A stretch of 64,000 bases of DNA from Lineus longissimus (GCF_910592395.1 NC_088312.1:13208001-13272000); one strand, 5' to 3'; positions 1-11,613 are shown, counted from the stretch's first letter. Numbers and translations are program-made. The notes: generated by a model not told the origin, from the sequence alone.

Positions 1-235
1 AAAATCAAACACATATCAGGCAATTTTCCTCTTTTCAGGTTCGTATACTGTATCGTCTATCATGCATGATATCCACAAATGCAAATAAATCACACTCTTA
101 TGATTTTCCCAGTAAGTAGGTTACACTAACCACGGAGTTAGCCACAGTCTGTGCACTCACTGATTTGCGTTTGGCCTCGGAAACTTCTCGCAATTTTTGG
201 CCGAGCCTTTCCGAGCAAGTTTTCTCTGGTGCCGG

Positions 236-390
236 TGTAACAGTAACAAATGTCCCCAGGAAAAAGTGTCCGGCCCTATTGTATTCTGCAATATGGTTCT
301 ATCTGACCGTCAATAGCTCAGAGATTAAAGCGCATAATAGAATCCTTTGTTTCCCGGGCATTCTATCCTGGGACATTTTAAACTTCTACA
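236..390 (+). mobile_element. 155-bp MITE with CCGG target duplication
   Basis: Copy C has a single CCGG here (minus strand near 60,570), while copy A has CCGG at 232-235 and again at 391-394, flanking 155 bp. The ends are short inverted repeats (TGTAACAG at one end, TTCTACA at the other) with internal AATGTCC/GGACATT inverted motifs. A second copy in the opposite orientation, also between CCGG repeats, lies at 14,826-14,983. It has no coding capacity and I do not recognise the family. Confidence 0.8.
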
Positions 391-505
391 CCGGGACTTC
401 AGTGTCATGTGCAATTTTTGTGGAGACAAACAATCCTTGTAAACTAACGGCGTCAACCATTAACAGTCGACGTGATTCAGTTTTCAGGTTTTTTCTCTCG
501 AATTA

Positions 506-3500
506 ATGGAAATGAAGCTTTCAGCATTGCTGATGACTTCAATATTCATGCTAATGGTATTTAGCTTCACAGAAATGCGACTGCCACCAGCCGGCCAACC
601 GGGTATGTACATTACGTATATTAGCATGCAATTAATGAGATATTTTTGGCATCATCACCAAAATGCATATATTTCGATTACCTTATTAATGGACAGCTTT
701 GTTGAAGACATTTTGTTCTTCATTCAGTATCTTCGTCGGCCTTTCTCAGGGCATAAAAGTTTACGGTGCATATGGTCCGGTGTGTGCACCTAGCCCGCTA
801 AGGCTAAGACGCTCAAATTTGATAACGATTGAAATGTACATGTCTCACAACGATTTCCCCGCAATTTTTTGATTGCAAACATGACATAACACGCAGTTAG
901 AGTCCGATGCTCGGAAATATCCCATCTTAAACCTCAATTAATAGGCCAGATTATTCTATTGATGGTATGCATTTTGTGTACATTCCATGTACATTGTACA
1001 CACATTTCGATCAAGAACTGACCGTTTAAATCGTTACGACATTGGAACGTCTTAGCCTTAGCGGGCTAGGTGCACATCGTAATGTTTTAGGAGAGACTTT
1101 TAAAGTGGTCATGAAGTCACACAATGGGTGAGGTCAAGTATTGGGTTTAAGACAAAACCGACTTAAAACCAAGTTTATCTCGGTTTAAAACCAACTCTCG
1201 ATCTTAATTTGACCACGTGAAACTGCCCAAGGATAACAACTAGATTGAAACCGAGATAACACCTCAGGTAAAACTAAGATAAAACCAGGCTAAAACGCAA
1301 GGATTAGCTGAATCAGTTCTCATGCATCATGCGCTGGTTTAGTCTCAAATGCCTCTCAATTGGTTCTCTGCTGAAGGCAGGCTTTCTTACAAAGTTGTCC
1401 CCTCTTTGCTGAGCAACAGCAACTATTACAGGTAGAGCAAACATGACGGTTGGTTTTAATCTGATATTTGACCTCAGCACAGTCTTAAGACCTAGGACTT
1501 AAAACCGGCCATGAACATTTGGTAGTGCATTTTGCAAAACTTTTAGCTCTCTGTTCAGATTAAAACTACCACAAGTTTTATCAGAGTTTTAAAACTTATC
1601 TTAAATCGGTCTAAATACAGTTTCAAGACAGTTTTAGCCAAAAACATGTTGGGAGGTCAAATACCAGTTTTAGCTTAAAACTTTCTTAAAACCGGTTTTA
1701 AAATCTGGTTAAACCTAATACTTGACCTCACATGTTTTTGTTCAAAATGTCATACATACACAGAATGTCAATTCGAAATTTGATTTAGAACTACAGAATG
1801 CGCTGATTATAATGTATGAACTTTCGCTCCCGGTATTCATTTCTACACCCAACTAAGAATTAACAAAAAGCACCCAGTCCGCAAGAGCACCAATGGGCTT
1901 AATTTATATGCTTTATAAAGAACCTCTTACCAATATTACAATACATTGTCATCAGTTTTCAATAAATTTTGCCAGAAACAACACGATATGTGTACACTGC
2001 CTGCTAAGATTGACGCCTAGGCATCGACCTGATCGACCTTACAGTTCTAAATTAGCCTGCAATGGAAATTTTATTTCCGTTCAATTATCAAAAAGCATAT
2101 TCATGTGATTGCCTGACTCCTGATCAAAATTCACCCATAACAGTACCACGTTTTGACGTTTTAGCATGCCCTCTTTGACTGCCTCACACTTCCGCTGAGG
2201 ATAGAAACAGCAGAATTTTGGTCATCAAGTCTACCTCGATCAGCCGACCTAACGAAGCAAAGTTTTTCTCCTTTTTATTTTGCAGTTCTGTTAGATAAAA
2301 GTCTAGACGGTGTTGATTCTACTATCAGGTAGGTTTATTTCCTCGTGAAAGCGGTATCGTGAAATTATATTTCTCAAATTAACATGAGCATATTATAGAT
2401 AAATATGATGGAAAAAATGTGCAAAATTCTTACAATGTACTGTACATACATGTACATCTACTCTAGTTATGTATCGGGTTGCCCAATAGTGCACCCAACT
2501 TTGGGGTGTTATATCGCAAGACGTTAAACCTATGGTATTGAATTGTGCAGGCGTCCATGCAGTGATTCTTGGTGATATAAGTATGCATCCAATTGTTCAA
2601 CTGCACCTACATGTACATGTATCACGACAGAAACAAAAGGGCTTGTCAAATAATGAAATGCCTAGCACAAACATGTAACAGCTTTTCTTTCCAGTGCCAT
2701 TCATGACAATGCATGAAGTGATATTCTACTACACAATGTGGGTAAACACTCATAGTCGGTTAAGTTAAATTCTTGCGAGGCAGGGTGAAAACACTGACGT
2801 TTGATTGGCCGTCATTACAGTGTACCATAGGTCGTCATAGAATATTTCCCTGCTTGTCGGGTTTCTGAGCAGTAGAGACAACGCATAAACCAACATAACG
2901 ATGTAATTTGCAGTTAAAATGAATCCTCTTATTGCAATCTCTTGACCCTGTACCCTCATGCAAAAATAGAATACAATACAATTAGATAAATAACCAGGTA
3001 TGTTGGTCAGTGTCCTTATCATAGTAAACTAAGGATGATGATGTCACAAGTATGGCAGACGATCAAATGTTGGGAGGCGTTTTATCCCAATAATTTTAGT
3101 TTACGACGGTTACCGTCTCTACTTTTACCCGCATTATACAGCATTATGAGGGTCACAAAGGGTAATCAGGGAGTTGTCATGGAATTAGGCCTAACTATTG
3201 ATTTAACCAGGATTTCAGGAGATAATCATTCATTCAGGCATCTTATTTCTCGATAAGACAGCTGTTTTTTTCCATTAAAAGAGAACGTAGGATACCTGCA
3301 TTGGACATCTGAAACTTTTTTGCCAGCACAAAATCAGTACATAAAGCCATGGTTTATCTATACATGTACATTCGGTACATTACTTTTGGGCCACCCAATG
3401 TTATCATAAAATTATTACGATTATTTTGATTCAGAAGAGGAATCCAAACGAACGGGAAACCAACCAATCACGGTTTTGGCAGTTGTGGTGGCCACTTTTT

Positions 3501-4417
3501 AGGGGGAAAAACACGACAGCATCACGAGAGCAAGGAAGTTGCATCTGATAACATAGACACTATCGTTTAATCCGAAGTTACCATAATGCCGTATTTTCTC
3601 TGCATCAACCTTTTTTTGTCTTTTCCCTGACGATGCGTGTACGTCTGCATGGTGCTGTATTAACACAAAAAAAACTATTTATTCCAATCGGCTTTTGTAA
3701 GTCACATGCCTATATATTACATGCAATGTTTTGTTATTATTTGGGTTAGACATTTCTTTAATATATTTTCTCTTCATTTGAAGTTTGTTTGGAAATGCTG
3801 TATATGTAAAGTCGCTACGATTTGGGAATGTTTTGTCTTTCAATGACTACTCTGCATCTGCTCTACTCCCATTTGTCGACCTGTCTCAGTATAAGACGTT
3901 CAGCATTATACTTAAGGTAAAAGTGACTCATCTTGCGAACATGAGATTATTCACGAATACATACAACGTTCACTATCTTAGTATGTCTATCTCAGAGATG
4001 AAAGAGTTACATATTGACTTATGTCATTCAAAGGCAAGCTATCGATTGTATTCAACAAAACCATTAAACTGGAAGCCAGATTGGAATATATTGGTCGTAA
4101 CTAGGGAGGGCGAACATAACGTGGATAATGTCAATCTTACTGCGTTCTTCAATGGTCAAAAGCACACGTTTCGCTATCTGAAAACAGAATATTACCGAAT
4201 GCCCGAAATGGCTTACATGTCAAAGCGACTGGTCCTTGGATCAGAATTGGAACCGGATGGAAGGCGAACTTATCTTCACACTTTTATCGGATGGATGCCC
4301 AGTGTTAAGATAATTCCAGCAGTTCTGTCAGAGGAAGATATTAAGCAAGAGGAACGTAAGCTGCATTTGATATCTTTGAGTCTCTACACAATTGGGGTTT
4401 CAGGACTAAAAAATTAG
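506..4417 (+). CDS. Secreted LamG/concanavalin-like protein, copy A
   Basis: Predicted three-exon gene of 257 aa. Exon 1 (506-602) encodes a hydrophobic signal peptide (residues about 4-22) and ends in phase 1 at donor GTATGT. Exon 2 (2,286-2,328) is a 43-nt micro-exon between TTTTGCAG and GTAGGT, encoding a leucine/aspartate-rich linker. Exon 3 (3,784-4,417) follows ATTTGAAG and encodes about 210 residues with a concanavalin/LamG-like pattern: a FSIILKVK strand, a FFNGQKHTF strand, a KRLVLG strand, then FIGWM and a closing helix rich in E and K. Phases join exactly across both introns. No catalytic residues or disulfide pattern are evident, so a lectin-like or structural extracellular role is only an inference. 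Copies B and C share the architecture. Start choice rests on the conserved MEMK start in A and B. Confidence 0.75.
784..1075. repeat. Inverted-repeat element in intron 1, copy A
   Basis: A perfect 27-bp inverted repeat (784-810 and 1,049-1,075; it begins GTGCACCTAGCCC) encloses about 240 bp. The same arrangement occurs in copy C at 59,887-60,176; copy B has only a diverged single arm near 16,270. It was therefore probably present before the duplication and looks like an old MITE. The sequence before the left arm has an acceptor-like TTTCTCAG, but reading on from exon 1 in that frame meets a stop. Confidence 0.6.
1128..1731. mobile_element. 600-bp MITE, TTAAAACC-rich
   Basis: The ends are inverted repeats beginning GTGAGGTCAAGTATT, and the interior is full of TTAAAACC-like degenerate repeats. 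The corresponding intron position in copy C (about 59,850) lacks the element. An imperfect duplication of roughly 8 bp (ACACAATG against TCAAAATG) flanks it, which would suit a hAT- or Mutator-like origin. There is no ORF. Confidence 0.65.
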
Positions 4418-4524
4418 TACATTTAAGCCCCAAGCTATTTTGAGATATTCCCTGAGCCATTATGATGAAACTATCTTTTGCCTGCACAGTCAATTATATG
4501 CTGCTCTTTAATCCTTGCCCTTTC

Positions 4525-4530
4525 AATAAA
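4525..4530 (+). terminator. Poly(A) signal of copy A gene
   Basis: AATAAA lies 108 bp after the stop of the LamG-like gene. It is conserved in copy C (minus strand near 54,205), while the corresponding stretch in copy B is altered and truncated. Confidence 0.6.
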
Positions 4531-5251
4531 GACTGCATTTTTTTCGGCGGTAAATATCTTTGACGACAACCGGCAATTGTTTTCGGCGGTAAGCTAGAGG
4601 TCATTTCTATTTTTTGACACATTTATCGTTTTTGTTTGATTATCTTAAATGGATGACTTTTACTTTAATTACACAAGTTATATGTAGCCTTTTTTGAATG
4701 AGAAAAAAACTAACCGAAAACCCGAAACAGATCTTCTTGAAGATATCGAAATGACCCAAAATCTGATTATAGTCTCGAAATTACCAGAAACCGATTTGAA
4801 CCAGCCTGGTTACCGCTCTCTGTCCAGGGATCAGACCATCGCTGAACAGCTAAGTAAACACACCATGAGATTCACTGCAAAAAAATCAGTTGGCAAATAG
4901 CGCATGGTATATAATTTGCAGAATGGTACTTTGAAAATTCGGTCAACCTGCGTTTTTGAAAGGGCAAGGATAACTGGGGATGGACTGGGCCTTCGCCAAA
5001 GTGCAGCTGACACCAGGCACGCCGCTACAGGGAGTTAAGAGACCCTCTGACCCTTTCACAGTCTTCCAAGCTCTGATATGCAATTTTAGTTTAACTCTGT
5101 GGCAGTTGGCAATCTTCCCAAAGAACACATAGTGGAGCCGTTTCGGAAGTTTTGAAAGCCGAAATGAATTGGCCAAAATGGTCGAAATCATCGATACGGT
5201 CAAAATATGTGTCAATACATAATCTAATAATCTATAGATATAATCTAATCA
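4531..5251 (+). other. 3' flank of copy A gene, no gene seen
   Basis: This stretch aligns with copy C 54,200-53,985. A short motif (TTTTCGGCGGTAA) occurs twice at 4,540-4,590. Open frames here are short and change frame between copies, so I call none. Confidence 0.6.
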
Positions 5252-5442
5252 ACTAATGGTTGCAATCACTAAAAATATATTAATCTCATGTACCTCTGTG
5301 CATGCCATGCACCGCGCCATGGCTACATGCGATGCATGGCCAGAAATAGCATGTCACGAATTCAAGTCACGAATTCAAGTCAGTCAGAGGGCCGAAAGGA
5401 ATATCGTCATTTTTATTATTGAACCAATGATATGGATATGGT

Positions 5443-7857
5443 CCAAAGCGGAATTATTTCAACCCTGTACAAAATATTAGCAACATTTTAAAAACGATCC
5501 AACATTTTCAGAAAACAAGCCAACATTAGCGGAATTATTTCAACCCTGTACAAAATATAAGCATTATTTAAAAAAAAGATCCAACATTTTGAGAAAACAA
5601 GCCAACATTTTTTTTGACATTTAGAAAAATTCGTTAGAAAAAATCATTTTGGGGTTAAACTTTTTTTCTTCATAAAAAAACTTTAAAAATTCATTATTTC
5701 GTGAAAAAAATATTTAATTTTTTTTCTTCTCTTGAAAATATTTTCCCGCAACATTTTTTTGTTAAATGTTGACAAAATTTTAAGGCAACATTTATTTTCG
5801 TTCAAGATTTTTTTCTTGCAACATTTTTTTTCGTCAACAATTTTTTCGTCCAACAACGAGCGCCACCTGTAAACAACTAATTGAACTATATCCCCTCGAG
5901 ACGAGGTTTAGCTACGGGGTACTTCTGGCATGTTTCTTTACACGAATATCTTACGCACGTGGTTGTCACTCGTCATGAATGTGTCAGTGTCAGATTTTTA
6001 CCGTCATTAAATTACATAAGTTAAACCCCTACAATCATGACAAACAATTTATATTTGCTAGCGAATCTGATCCTATGTGAGAAGTATGATAAAAGGCGCT
6101 TGTTTTGAGATGGCAACAACAACATACGAACGAACGAACGATCAGAATTCCCGACCTGCTATGAGTAATATTATCAGTGCAGTGCCCTAGTAAGCGCGCA
6201 GCGCCTTTAGGTTGGGGGGAAACCCCCCAAACCCCCTGGTTGGGAACCTGCTATAGTTCCTTCCGCCAATTTTTTTGTTTTGATAGACAGTTTTCTCCGT
6301 GTATCTCTTTAGCAGTAACTCAACTTCATCATCATTAATAGCCGGCAAAGAAATGGAAAATGTCCCCCCCCCCCGAAAGGTGTCCGGACTAGATAGTCTG
6401 GCACTCTGGCATATTCTAATGTAAAGTGCAAGCTCTATTGAACTCACGCAACTGTCGACATGGAGAGCCCCCAACCCCCCACCCCACCCCCGTCCTTCTG
6501 ACATGTTTTAGCTAGTGCATTGGGGGAAAGGCCCCTCAACCCCCCTATTGGCCTCTCAATAAGTCCTTCTGAGCTGCTTACCCTGGGGCGCTTGAGTGGA
6601 TGGAACCTCCAAACCTTCATGATGGTGCAGTCCTTTGACACGTTTAACCCAGAGCGAGGAAGAGGTACTCCTTCGATGGTACCCTAACTGCAACCCTCAA
6701 CCATCATTACCCTTCCTTTTCACTGGCATGATATTGGCAAGACTACCAAGAGGTCGTACTGGTGGCTTCCTTGAGACAATTGCTTGTGGTCGTACCTGGG
6801 CAACCAATTCAAGGGGTCAGGGATCAGGTTTTCCCCCACCAACATGTTGCCGAATGGTTAATGCATAAAAAATTAGTTGAAAAGGGTTTTTGCAGGCCAA
6901 GAGACTTGAAGACACTTGACTCTTGAGGAACACCAGACTGATGAACAAAGAACCTGAGGAACATAGAACCCTGCATAAAGATCTGCAAAACCAATGGTAC
7001 CCCATAAAAACATACATTCCTCTTAAAGGTGTCTTCGGATCCCACCACGGCCCATGTGGAATTCATTCAAAAGGTTTATTGAAATCTCAAAATAAAATTT
7101 TTTTCTCGAAACGCCTGCCCGTCTTTTGCTTCATTATTTCGGGATTATATCCATTTTAAGCATCTTTTGGATATTATCACTAAAGTATCAAAAATCAAAA
7201 CACATATGTCGGGGGGGGGGGGGGTAAACCCCCAGAAATTGAAGTTTGATTAAAAAACAGTGAGAATAATCGTGTGGTTCTCTCTCGGAGCTCAGAATAG
7301 TCGAGTTGCTTCATTCGCGCGTTTATCTCTTCTGGCGGCCATTTTAGGTCAAATTTAAGCCATTTGAAACGAATCCATGGACTTGAGAAACATTGTTTAC
7401 ATTGGATACGTCGTATGCACGTTAACCATAGTAGCGCTTCGCAGAAAAGCCTTCTGCTGCGCGCTTATAAAGTACCCAAGCTTAACCTCGTCCCTGCGCG
7501 CGAGTTCTATTAGCAGTTCATAGGTGGCGCTCGTTGTTGAACGGAAAAAATGTTGAACGAAAAAAATGTTGCCAAGAAAAAATCTTGAACGAAAATAAAT
7601 GTTGCAGTAAAATTTTGTCAAGATTTTTTTTTTTAAATTGCGTGGAAAATATTTTTAAGAGAAGAAAAATATGTAAACGAATTTTTTAAAAAATTGTTGG
7701 CTTGTTTTTTCAAAATGTTGACATGAGTCTAAAAAATTTTATCTTTTTTAAAAGATTGTCGGGTATATTTTTGAAAGTTTAAATAGTATTTCTTCTTTGT
7801 TGCCAAGAAATTTGTAGTTGCTAATATTTTTTCAGGGTTGAAATAATTCCGCTTTGG
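5443..7857. mobile_element. 2.4-kb foldback element with long terminal inverted repeats
   Basis: The left arm (5,443-5,880) and right arm (about 7,520-7,857) are inverted, imperfect copies beginning CCAAAGCGGAATTATTTCAA and ending near GAGCGCCACCT. The arms are AT-rich and made of ACATTTT/AAAATGT-type motifs. The left arm has an internal duplication: the start motif recurs at 5,528. No transposase is visible. The interior holds a separate element at 6,191-7,467. Confidence 0.7.
6191..7467 (+). mobile_element. 1.28-kb non-autonomous element, copy 1
   Basis: Short terminal inverted repeats (TAAGCGCGCAGC) bound a segment that recurs, nearly collinear, at 20,212-21,545. Both copies carry poly-C and poly-G tracts at the same places. 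Open frames exist in several overlapping phases but match nothing I know and differ by frame between copies. This copy is nested inside the foldback element. Confidence 0.65.
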
Positions 7858-7886
7858 CGTGCCATATATATGGAACGCCAAAGCGG
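7849..7886. repeat. 38-bp near-perfect palindrome at element boundary
   Basis: Arms of 12 bp (CCGCTTTGGCGT and its complement) enclose a CCATATATATGG core. It sits exactly at the right end of the foldback element and mirrors that terminus. It could be a head-to-head junction of two related termini. Confidence 0.6.
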
Positions 7887-8595
7887 GAAATGTTCAAGAA
7901 ATAAAATCAAGTTATATTAAAAGTTTGTTCAAAACTTGCGATTAACCTCAACGTGTGTTATGACAATTTACCGACTGTGTCTTCGGCAAAATGAAATTCC
8001 AGATCGAGGAGAAGTGAATAAAATTATTGGTAGGATGTGATAATATGTTCGACACCACAGATTGCGATCATTTTCGCCATTTCATTTCAGCTTTCATGAG
8101 TTACCGAAATCAACATAGCAGTCAATTCCTCCAAAATATAATTCAGAAAATCGTTGGTAGCTGTGATGCGCATCGCCCCCCCCCCCCCTCCCATGTGTTC
8201 GCGCTGGATAACGTTACCTGCTTTTACAATGCACGTATTTAATATATTTCAATCACATTTTCAATAATTAAATTGGAAAATTGAAATCACTTCATTTCTA
8301 TACTTTAATCAGGCAAAAGGCCTAACGAAGGTGAGGTTTTCGATCTATTTCTTTTCCGACAGTCTTTTTGCTGAAAACTTCTTTACTAGCACCCCCCCCC
8401 CCCCCCAACCGTAAAAGGGCACCAAAGCTGCTGACGCGACGGGCTAATCTGACCGCATTTAGTCGATCATCGTAGATTAGCGGCGGTAATTGGTATAAGC
8501 TGGATTGTGGACTCTGAATTTAACATCATTGCATTGTACAGTTTGGATTTCATTAGCCTCGACTCGAGTTCAAGATGAATACATGTAGTTATATA
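7887..8595. other. No gene seen; poly-C tracts
   Basis: Unique-looking sequence within the copy A insertion, with poly-C runs near 8,177 and 8,394. The open frame at 8,027-8,242 is low complexity at its C-terminus and is not supported. Confidence 0.5.
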
Positions 8596-9083
8596 CAGGT
8601 CGTCCTCGTGAATACTGGTATCGGGTGCCATTTTGTAGAGGCCTCTTAGGCCCCTTTTCCATAGAGCTATACCCTATACTATACTATACGCGAACAATAG
8701 TTTCATGGTCATGCACCCTTTGTGAAGCCATTGTTCGCGTATAGTGTAGTGTAGGGTATAGCTCTATGGAGAAGGTGCCTTAGGGTGCCATATATTGCAT
8801 GTATTATAATTGACTACTCATACTCCATGAAAAGAGTTATTCAAATGTTATTGTATGCACAGGTCGTTGGCTAACGATCTGTAAGCCAGACCAGATGGTA
8901 TTTCTAATGTTTTGTTAGTCAATGTTCCAGGGCGGTATGAGAAGCGGCGCTTTGCAGATTGTGCATGGCAAGGCGGGACCAGGACCTACTTAGTCCTACT
9001 GGTACCCTTTTGTGGACCTCCGAAATGTATGGTCCTACTTTTATAGTACAGATAGGCTACTGGTATTCACGAGGACATCCCGT
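8596..9083. mobile_element. 490-bp inverted-repeat element
   Basis: Terminal inverted repeats of about 22 bp share the core GTCCTCGTGAATAC at 8,601-8,614 and, inverted, at 9,063-9,078. It encloses the hairpin element at 8,650-8,780. No coding sequence is evident. Confidence 0.5.
8650..8780. repeat. 130-bp hairpin (palindromic MITE)
   Basis: Inverted arms of about 50 bp (core CCATAGAGCTATACCC, then a TACGCGAACAATAG-type end) are separated by a loop of about 28 bp. As RNA or single-stranded DNA it would form a long hairpin. Confidence 0.7.
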
Positions 9084-9137
9084 ATGTTTTGGTTCCATCA
9101 CCAATCAAACGTCTACTAACACAAACTCAACCGAGGT

Positions 9138-9676
9138 CTATACTTTGACCGCCCATTTTGCACAGTAACATTGAGACGACCATCCCTTAAAGGGACTCTA
9201 TAGGCAGTAGCTAGGTAGGCAAGATAAAGTGACAAGAAGTCATCAATAGGGGTCTATCACATTTCAAAGTACGTCGAAACTACTCACGTTTGTACGAGGA
9301 ATATATTGAGTGCTGAATCCCCTTTCTGTAAGCCCAGCGCCCATTTTAGCGATTAGCAACTTCATTGGATTTTATAGCGCGGTAAGTCTTATTATCATTG
9401 TCAAGTTAGGATGTGGACATACTCTACCCGGGTGGTGTACGTCGGCTACGTTTACACCAGCTTTCGACGTGGCGAGATTCCGTCTTGGCGCAAATTCTTC
9501 TGCACACGTTTAAGTACAGAATACGGATCTTTTACAAACTGAATTTGTTCACGGTGGACGCTTTACTACTGGAAACACAGGCATGAAATTTTCACGGGTG
9601 AAAAAATGATACATAAATTATATGATTGGCGAAAAGAAAAAACTCATTTCTTCATAAATCATTGGTGTTGTAATAC
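9138..9676 (+). other. Copy A flank, conserved with copy C
   Basis: Aligns inverted with 53,480-53,955. It includes a motif beginning TTAAAGGGACTCTATAGGCA (near 9,187) that recurs in diverged form at 34,163. No gene is supported. Confidence 0.6.
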
Positions 9677-10388
9677 AGGTGACGGCCCATAAGTCCGAAG
9701 GTCCAAAAGACCACAAAGGAAAAATCCCATTTTGAAAACGACCCATAATTCCGAAGGTCCACAGTTCCGAATGTCCGAAGGTCCATAAAGTCAGAAATCC
9801 CATTTTTAAGCGCGTGTATGTTATTCTTAGTTGCCCGTCTATGTAGCATCAATAATACGCGAAATCATCAAATAGAGCCTACGTGGAAACCCGATTCTGC
9901 GAATCACCCTGACCCAGCATCACGCGATTTTCTGTGCAGGTAGTCATTTTTTAGCATGGCGTACGTGACAAGCGGGCTGAGGAAGGACTAAATTTTTTTT
10001 ATTTTCAATGACTTTCGCTACAATCGTAATAAGAATGCCGCGGAAAAGATATACATGTACTAGCGTTGCTGGATTATTTTTATTAAGGGGTAAAATCGGG
10101 GGAACGCTGGCCCCCCACGGAAAACACTGAAAAAGCCTTGGAAGTGTTGATACATGGACGATTTTTGGTTGAATAGGCCAAAAATCATCAATTTCAAAAT
10201 TTTGTTTTCGAACTTATGGACCTTCGGACTTATGGACCTTCGGAATTGTGCACCTTCGGACTAGTGGACCTTCGGACTAGTGGACCTTCGGACTAGTGGA
10301 CCTTCGGACTTGTGGACCTTCGGACTTGTGAACATTCGGACTTGTGAACCTTCGGACTTGTGGACCTTCGGACTTATAGGCAGTAATC
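9677..10388. mobile_element. 712-bp element with tandem subterminal repeats and GTAATAC TSD
   Basis: The 7-bp repeat GTAATAC flanks the insert (9,670-9,676 and 10,389-10,395), and copy C carries one GTAATAC at the uninterrupted site (minus strand near 53,445). Both ends carry repeats of a 16-bp unit, GGACCTTCGGACTAGT, in inverted orientation: about nine degenerate units at the right and four at the left. Terminal inverted repeats share CCTATAAGTCCGAAGG-like sequence. No transposase. The short reading frames over it follow the tandem unit. Confidence 0.8.
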
Positions 10389-10436
10389 GTAATACATTGC
10401 GTACATTTCAAGCATTGTGCATGTAGTTCCCTGGTA

Positions 10437-10826
10437 GCGTCCATATGGGGACGAAAAAAAGTGACGTCGTCGACAATCACCACCTGCGCTATCCCTGCGC
10501 TACGAATAACATTGTCAATGGTGTCTTCCGTCCTGTAATACAACAGATACCTCATTGGCCACAATTAACACTCCCGATCGAGCAAGAGAGTCTTTTAATT
10601 TTTGTTTATCATTTAAGAAGCTCGGACAGTGTACTTCCTGCGAATTGCTGACGCTGATGTCATTTATAAAGGGAAATTTACGGAACATGTACGATCTAAG
10701 TTAGACTGCATCAGTAAGTTTTCACACTCAAGTGTAATCAGTGATAAGAACACTGACGTAATGTACGATGCGAAATCTGCTACTTGCGATTTTTTTGTGA
10801 AGATATTTTGTATTGATTGGAATTGA
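10437..10826 (+). other. Conserved anonymous ORF, copy A
   Basis: The 3' portion (10,629-10,826) encodes 65 residues whose reading frame is conserved in copy B (13,215-13,400, minus) and largely in copy C (53,015-53,222, minus, with one stop). Shared motifs include DVIYKGK, LDCISKF and SSVISD. It lies on the same strand as the LamG-like gene. Substitutions between A and B change amino acids often, so purifying selection is not obvious. It may be an exon, a relic, or just old non-coding sequence. Confidence 0.3.
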
Positions 10827-11337
10827 TGGATTGATAACTGAAAGACGTACATGTATCTACATTAATTGGTTAAATAGACCAACTTTCACTCAATTAAGCT
10901 AGTAGCAGACCTATGCTGCTCCTGCGTCCAGATAAGTGATCGAGATGATCGATGGATGATGTGATGCAAAGTTTTATGAAGTTTTATTCGTACAATAACC
11001 ATACTATCCTTATCGTGATATCCATTCAAACAATCTGAATGTCGGAAGGGCCTACGGCATCAAGACATCGGCGATATCAAGCTTGAAAATACACATAAAA
11101 AACACTTTACAAGCCTATAGGTGTCAGGTTCACAATGGGATTGGTTAGGTCACACGCCACCGAAACTTATGCATATTATGAGGAAGTCATCCATCATAAT
11201 AGACTTTATGCTGGGATACACTAGTTAGACCTGATCTGAACTGCTAACCTCAATATTTGAGGACATCGTTTTATTATCTTCGAAGTATGCAAATTAAATT
11301 TTAACTTTTAAATTTTACTCTGCAGACCATTTGGTGA

Positions 11338-11613
11338 ATGATCTTTCTCAGTTTGCGTTCGAGTTGCATCTTTTTAGTGATCCCGAGGGTTCGGTGTCCT
11401 GCTGGATACAACGATAAAGTACATATCTACAACAAACGCCTTGTTGAACTAAATTCAGATTACTTAGACGTGTCGCTTTGGAAACATAAGGGAATCTGGA
11501 ATTCGGAGCGGTGGATTTACGATACAGACGGAGTTCACTTTAATAATATCGGCAACTTCAAATTGTTCAAGAGCTACAGGGCCGCGGTCGTGTTTATCCT
11601 CCGCAATCCTTAA
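11338..11613 (+). pseudogene. SGNH-hydrolase-like C-terminal fragment
   Basis: The 91-residue frame ends with a DGVHFNNIGNFKLF motif resembling block V (DxxH) of SGNH/GDSL-type esterases, followed by a basic-hydrophobic tail typical of anonymous SGNH proteins common in invertebrate genomes. The GDS block and the rest of the fold are absent. An acceptor-like pyrimidine tract and TCTGCAG precede it at about 11,320, so it could be a terminal exon, but no upstream exon was found. Confidence 0.4.

Larger units (their letters stand above)
5252..9137. mobile_element. 3.9-kb insertion present in copy A only
   Basis: In copy C the sequence runs straight from the AATCTAATCAACTA motif into GGTCTA-CACTTTGACCG (about 53,950-53,985). 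In copy A these two motifs are separated by 3.9 kb. The interval holds a foldback element, a nested element and two smaller inverted-repeat elements, listed separately. It may be one large insertion or several stacked ones. Confidence 0.7.
1..11260 (+). repeat. Segmental duplication, copy A
   Basis: This block aligns in inverted orientation with 52,560-60,870 and partly with 12,960-17,000. The match covers exons, introns and flanks: the 5' flank of the gene (1-500 against 60,800-60,450), the micro-exon surroundings, the last exon, the segment 9,138-9,670 (against 53,955-53,480) and the segment 10,390-11,260 (against 53,470-52,560). Copy A is longer than copy C because it has gained insertions at 236-390, 1,128-1,731, 5,252-9,137 and 9,677-10,388. 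The left edge of the duplication lies outside the window. Confidence 0.85.

Noticed and set aside
165-506. 113-codon open frame before the copy A gene
   Set aside because: It runs through the 155-bp MITE and the frame does not exist in copy C, which lacks the MITE.
751-850. Possible extra exon with VYGAYGP-like peptide after an acceptor-like TTTCTCAG
   Set aside because: Joined to exon 1 in phase 1 it reads a short peptide and a stop. Exons 1 and 2 join perfectly without it. It overlaps the old inverted-repeat element.
2765-3022. Minus-strand frame resembling + frame 58,444-58,743
   Set aside because: The similarity is the intron alignment between copies A and C, antisense to the gene. The frames diverge in length and have no start or splice context.
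6187-6504. Overlapping frames in the 1.28-kb element and its copy at 20,134-20,884
   Set aside because: Several frames on both strands are equally open, homopolymer indels shift them between copies, and none has a recognisable domain.
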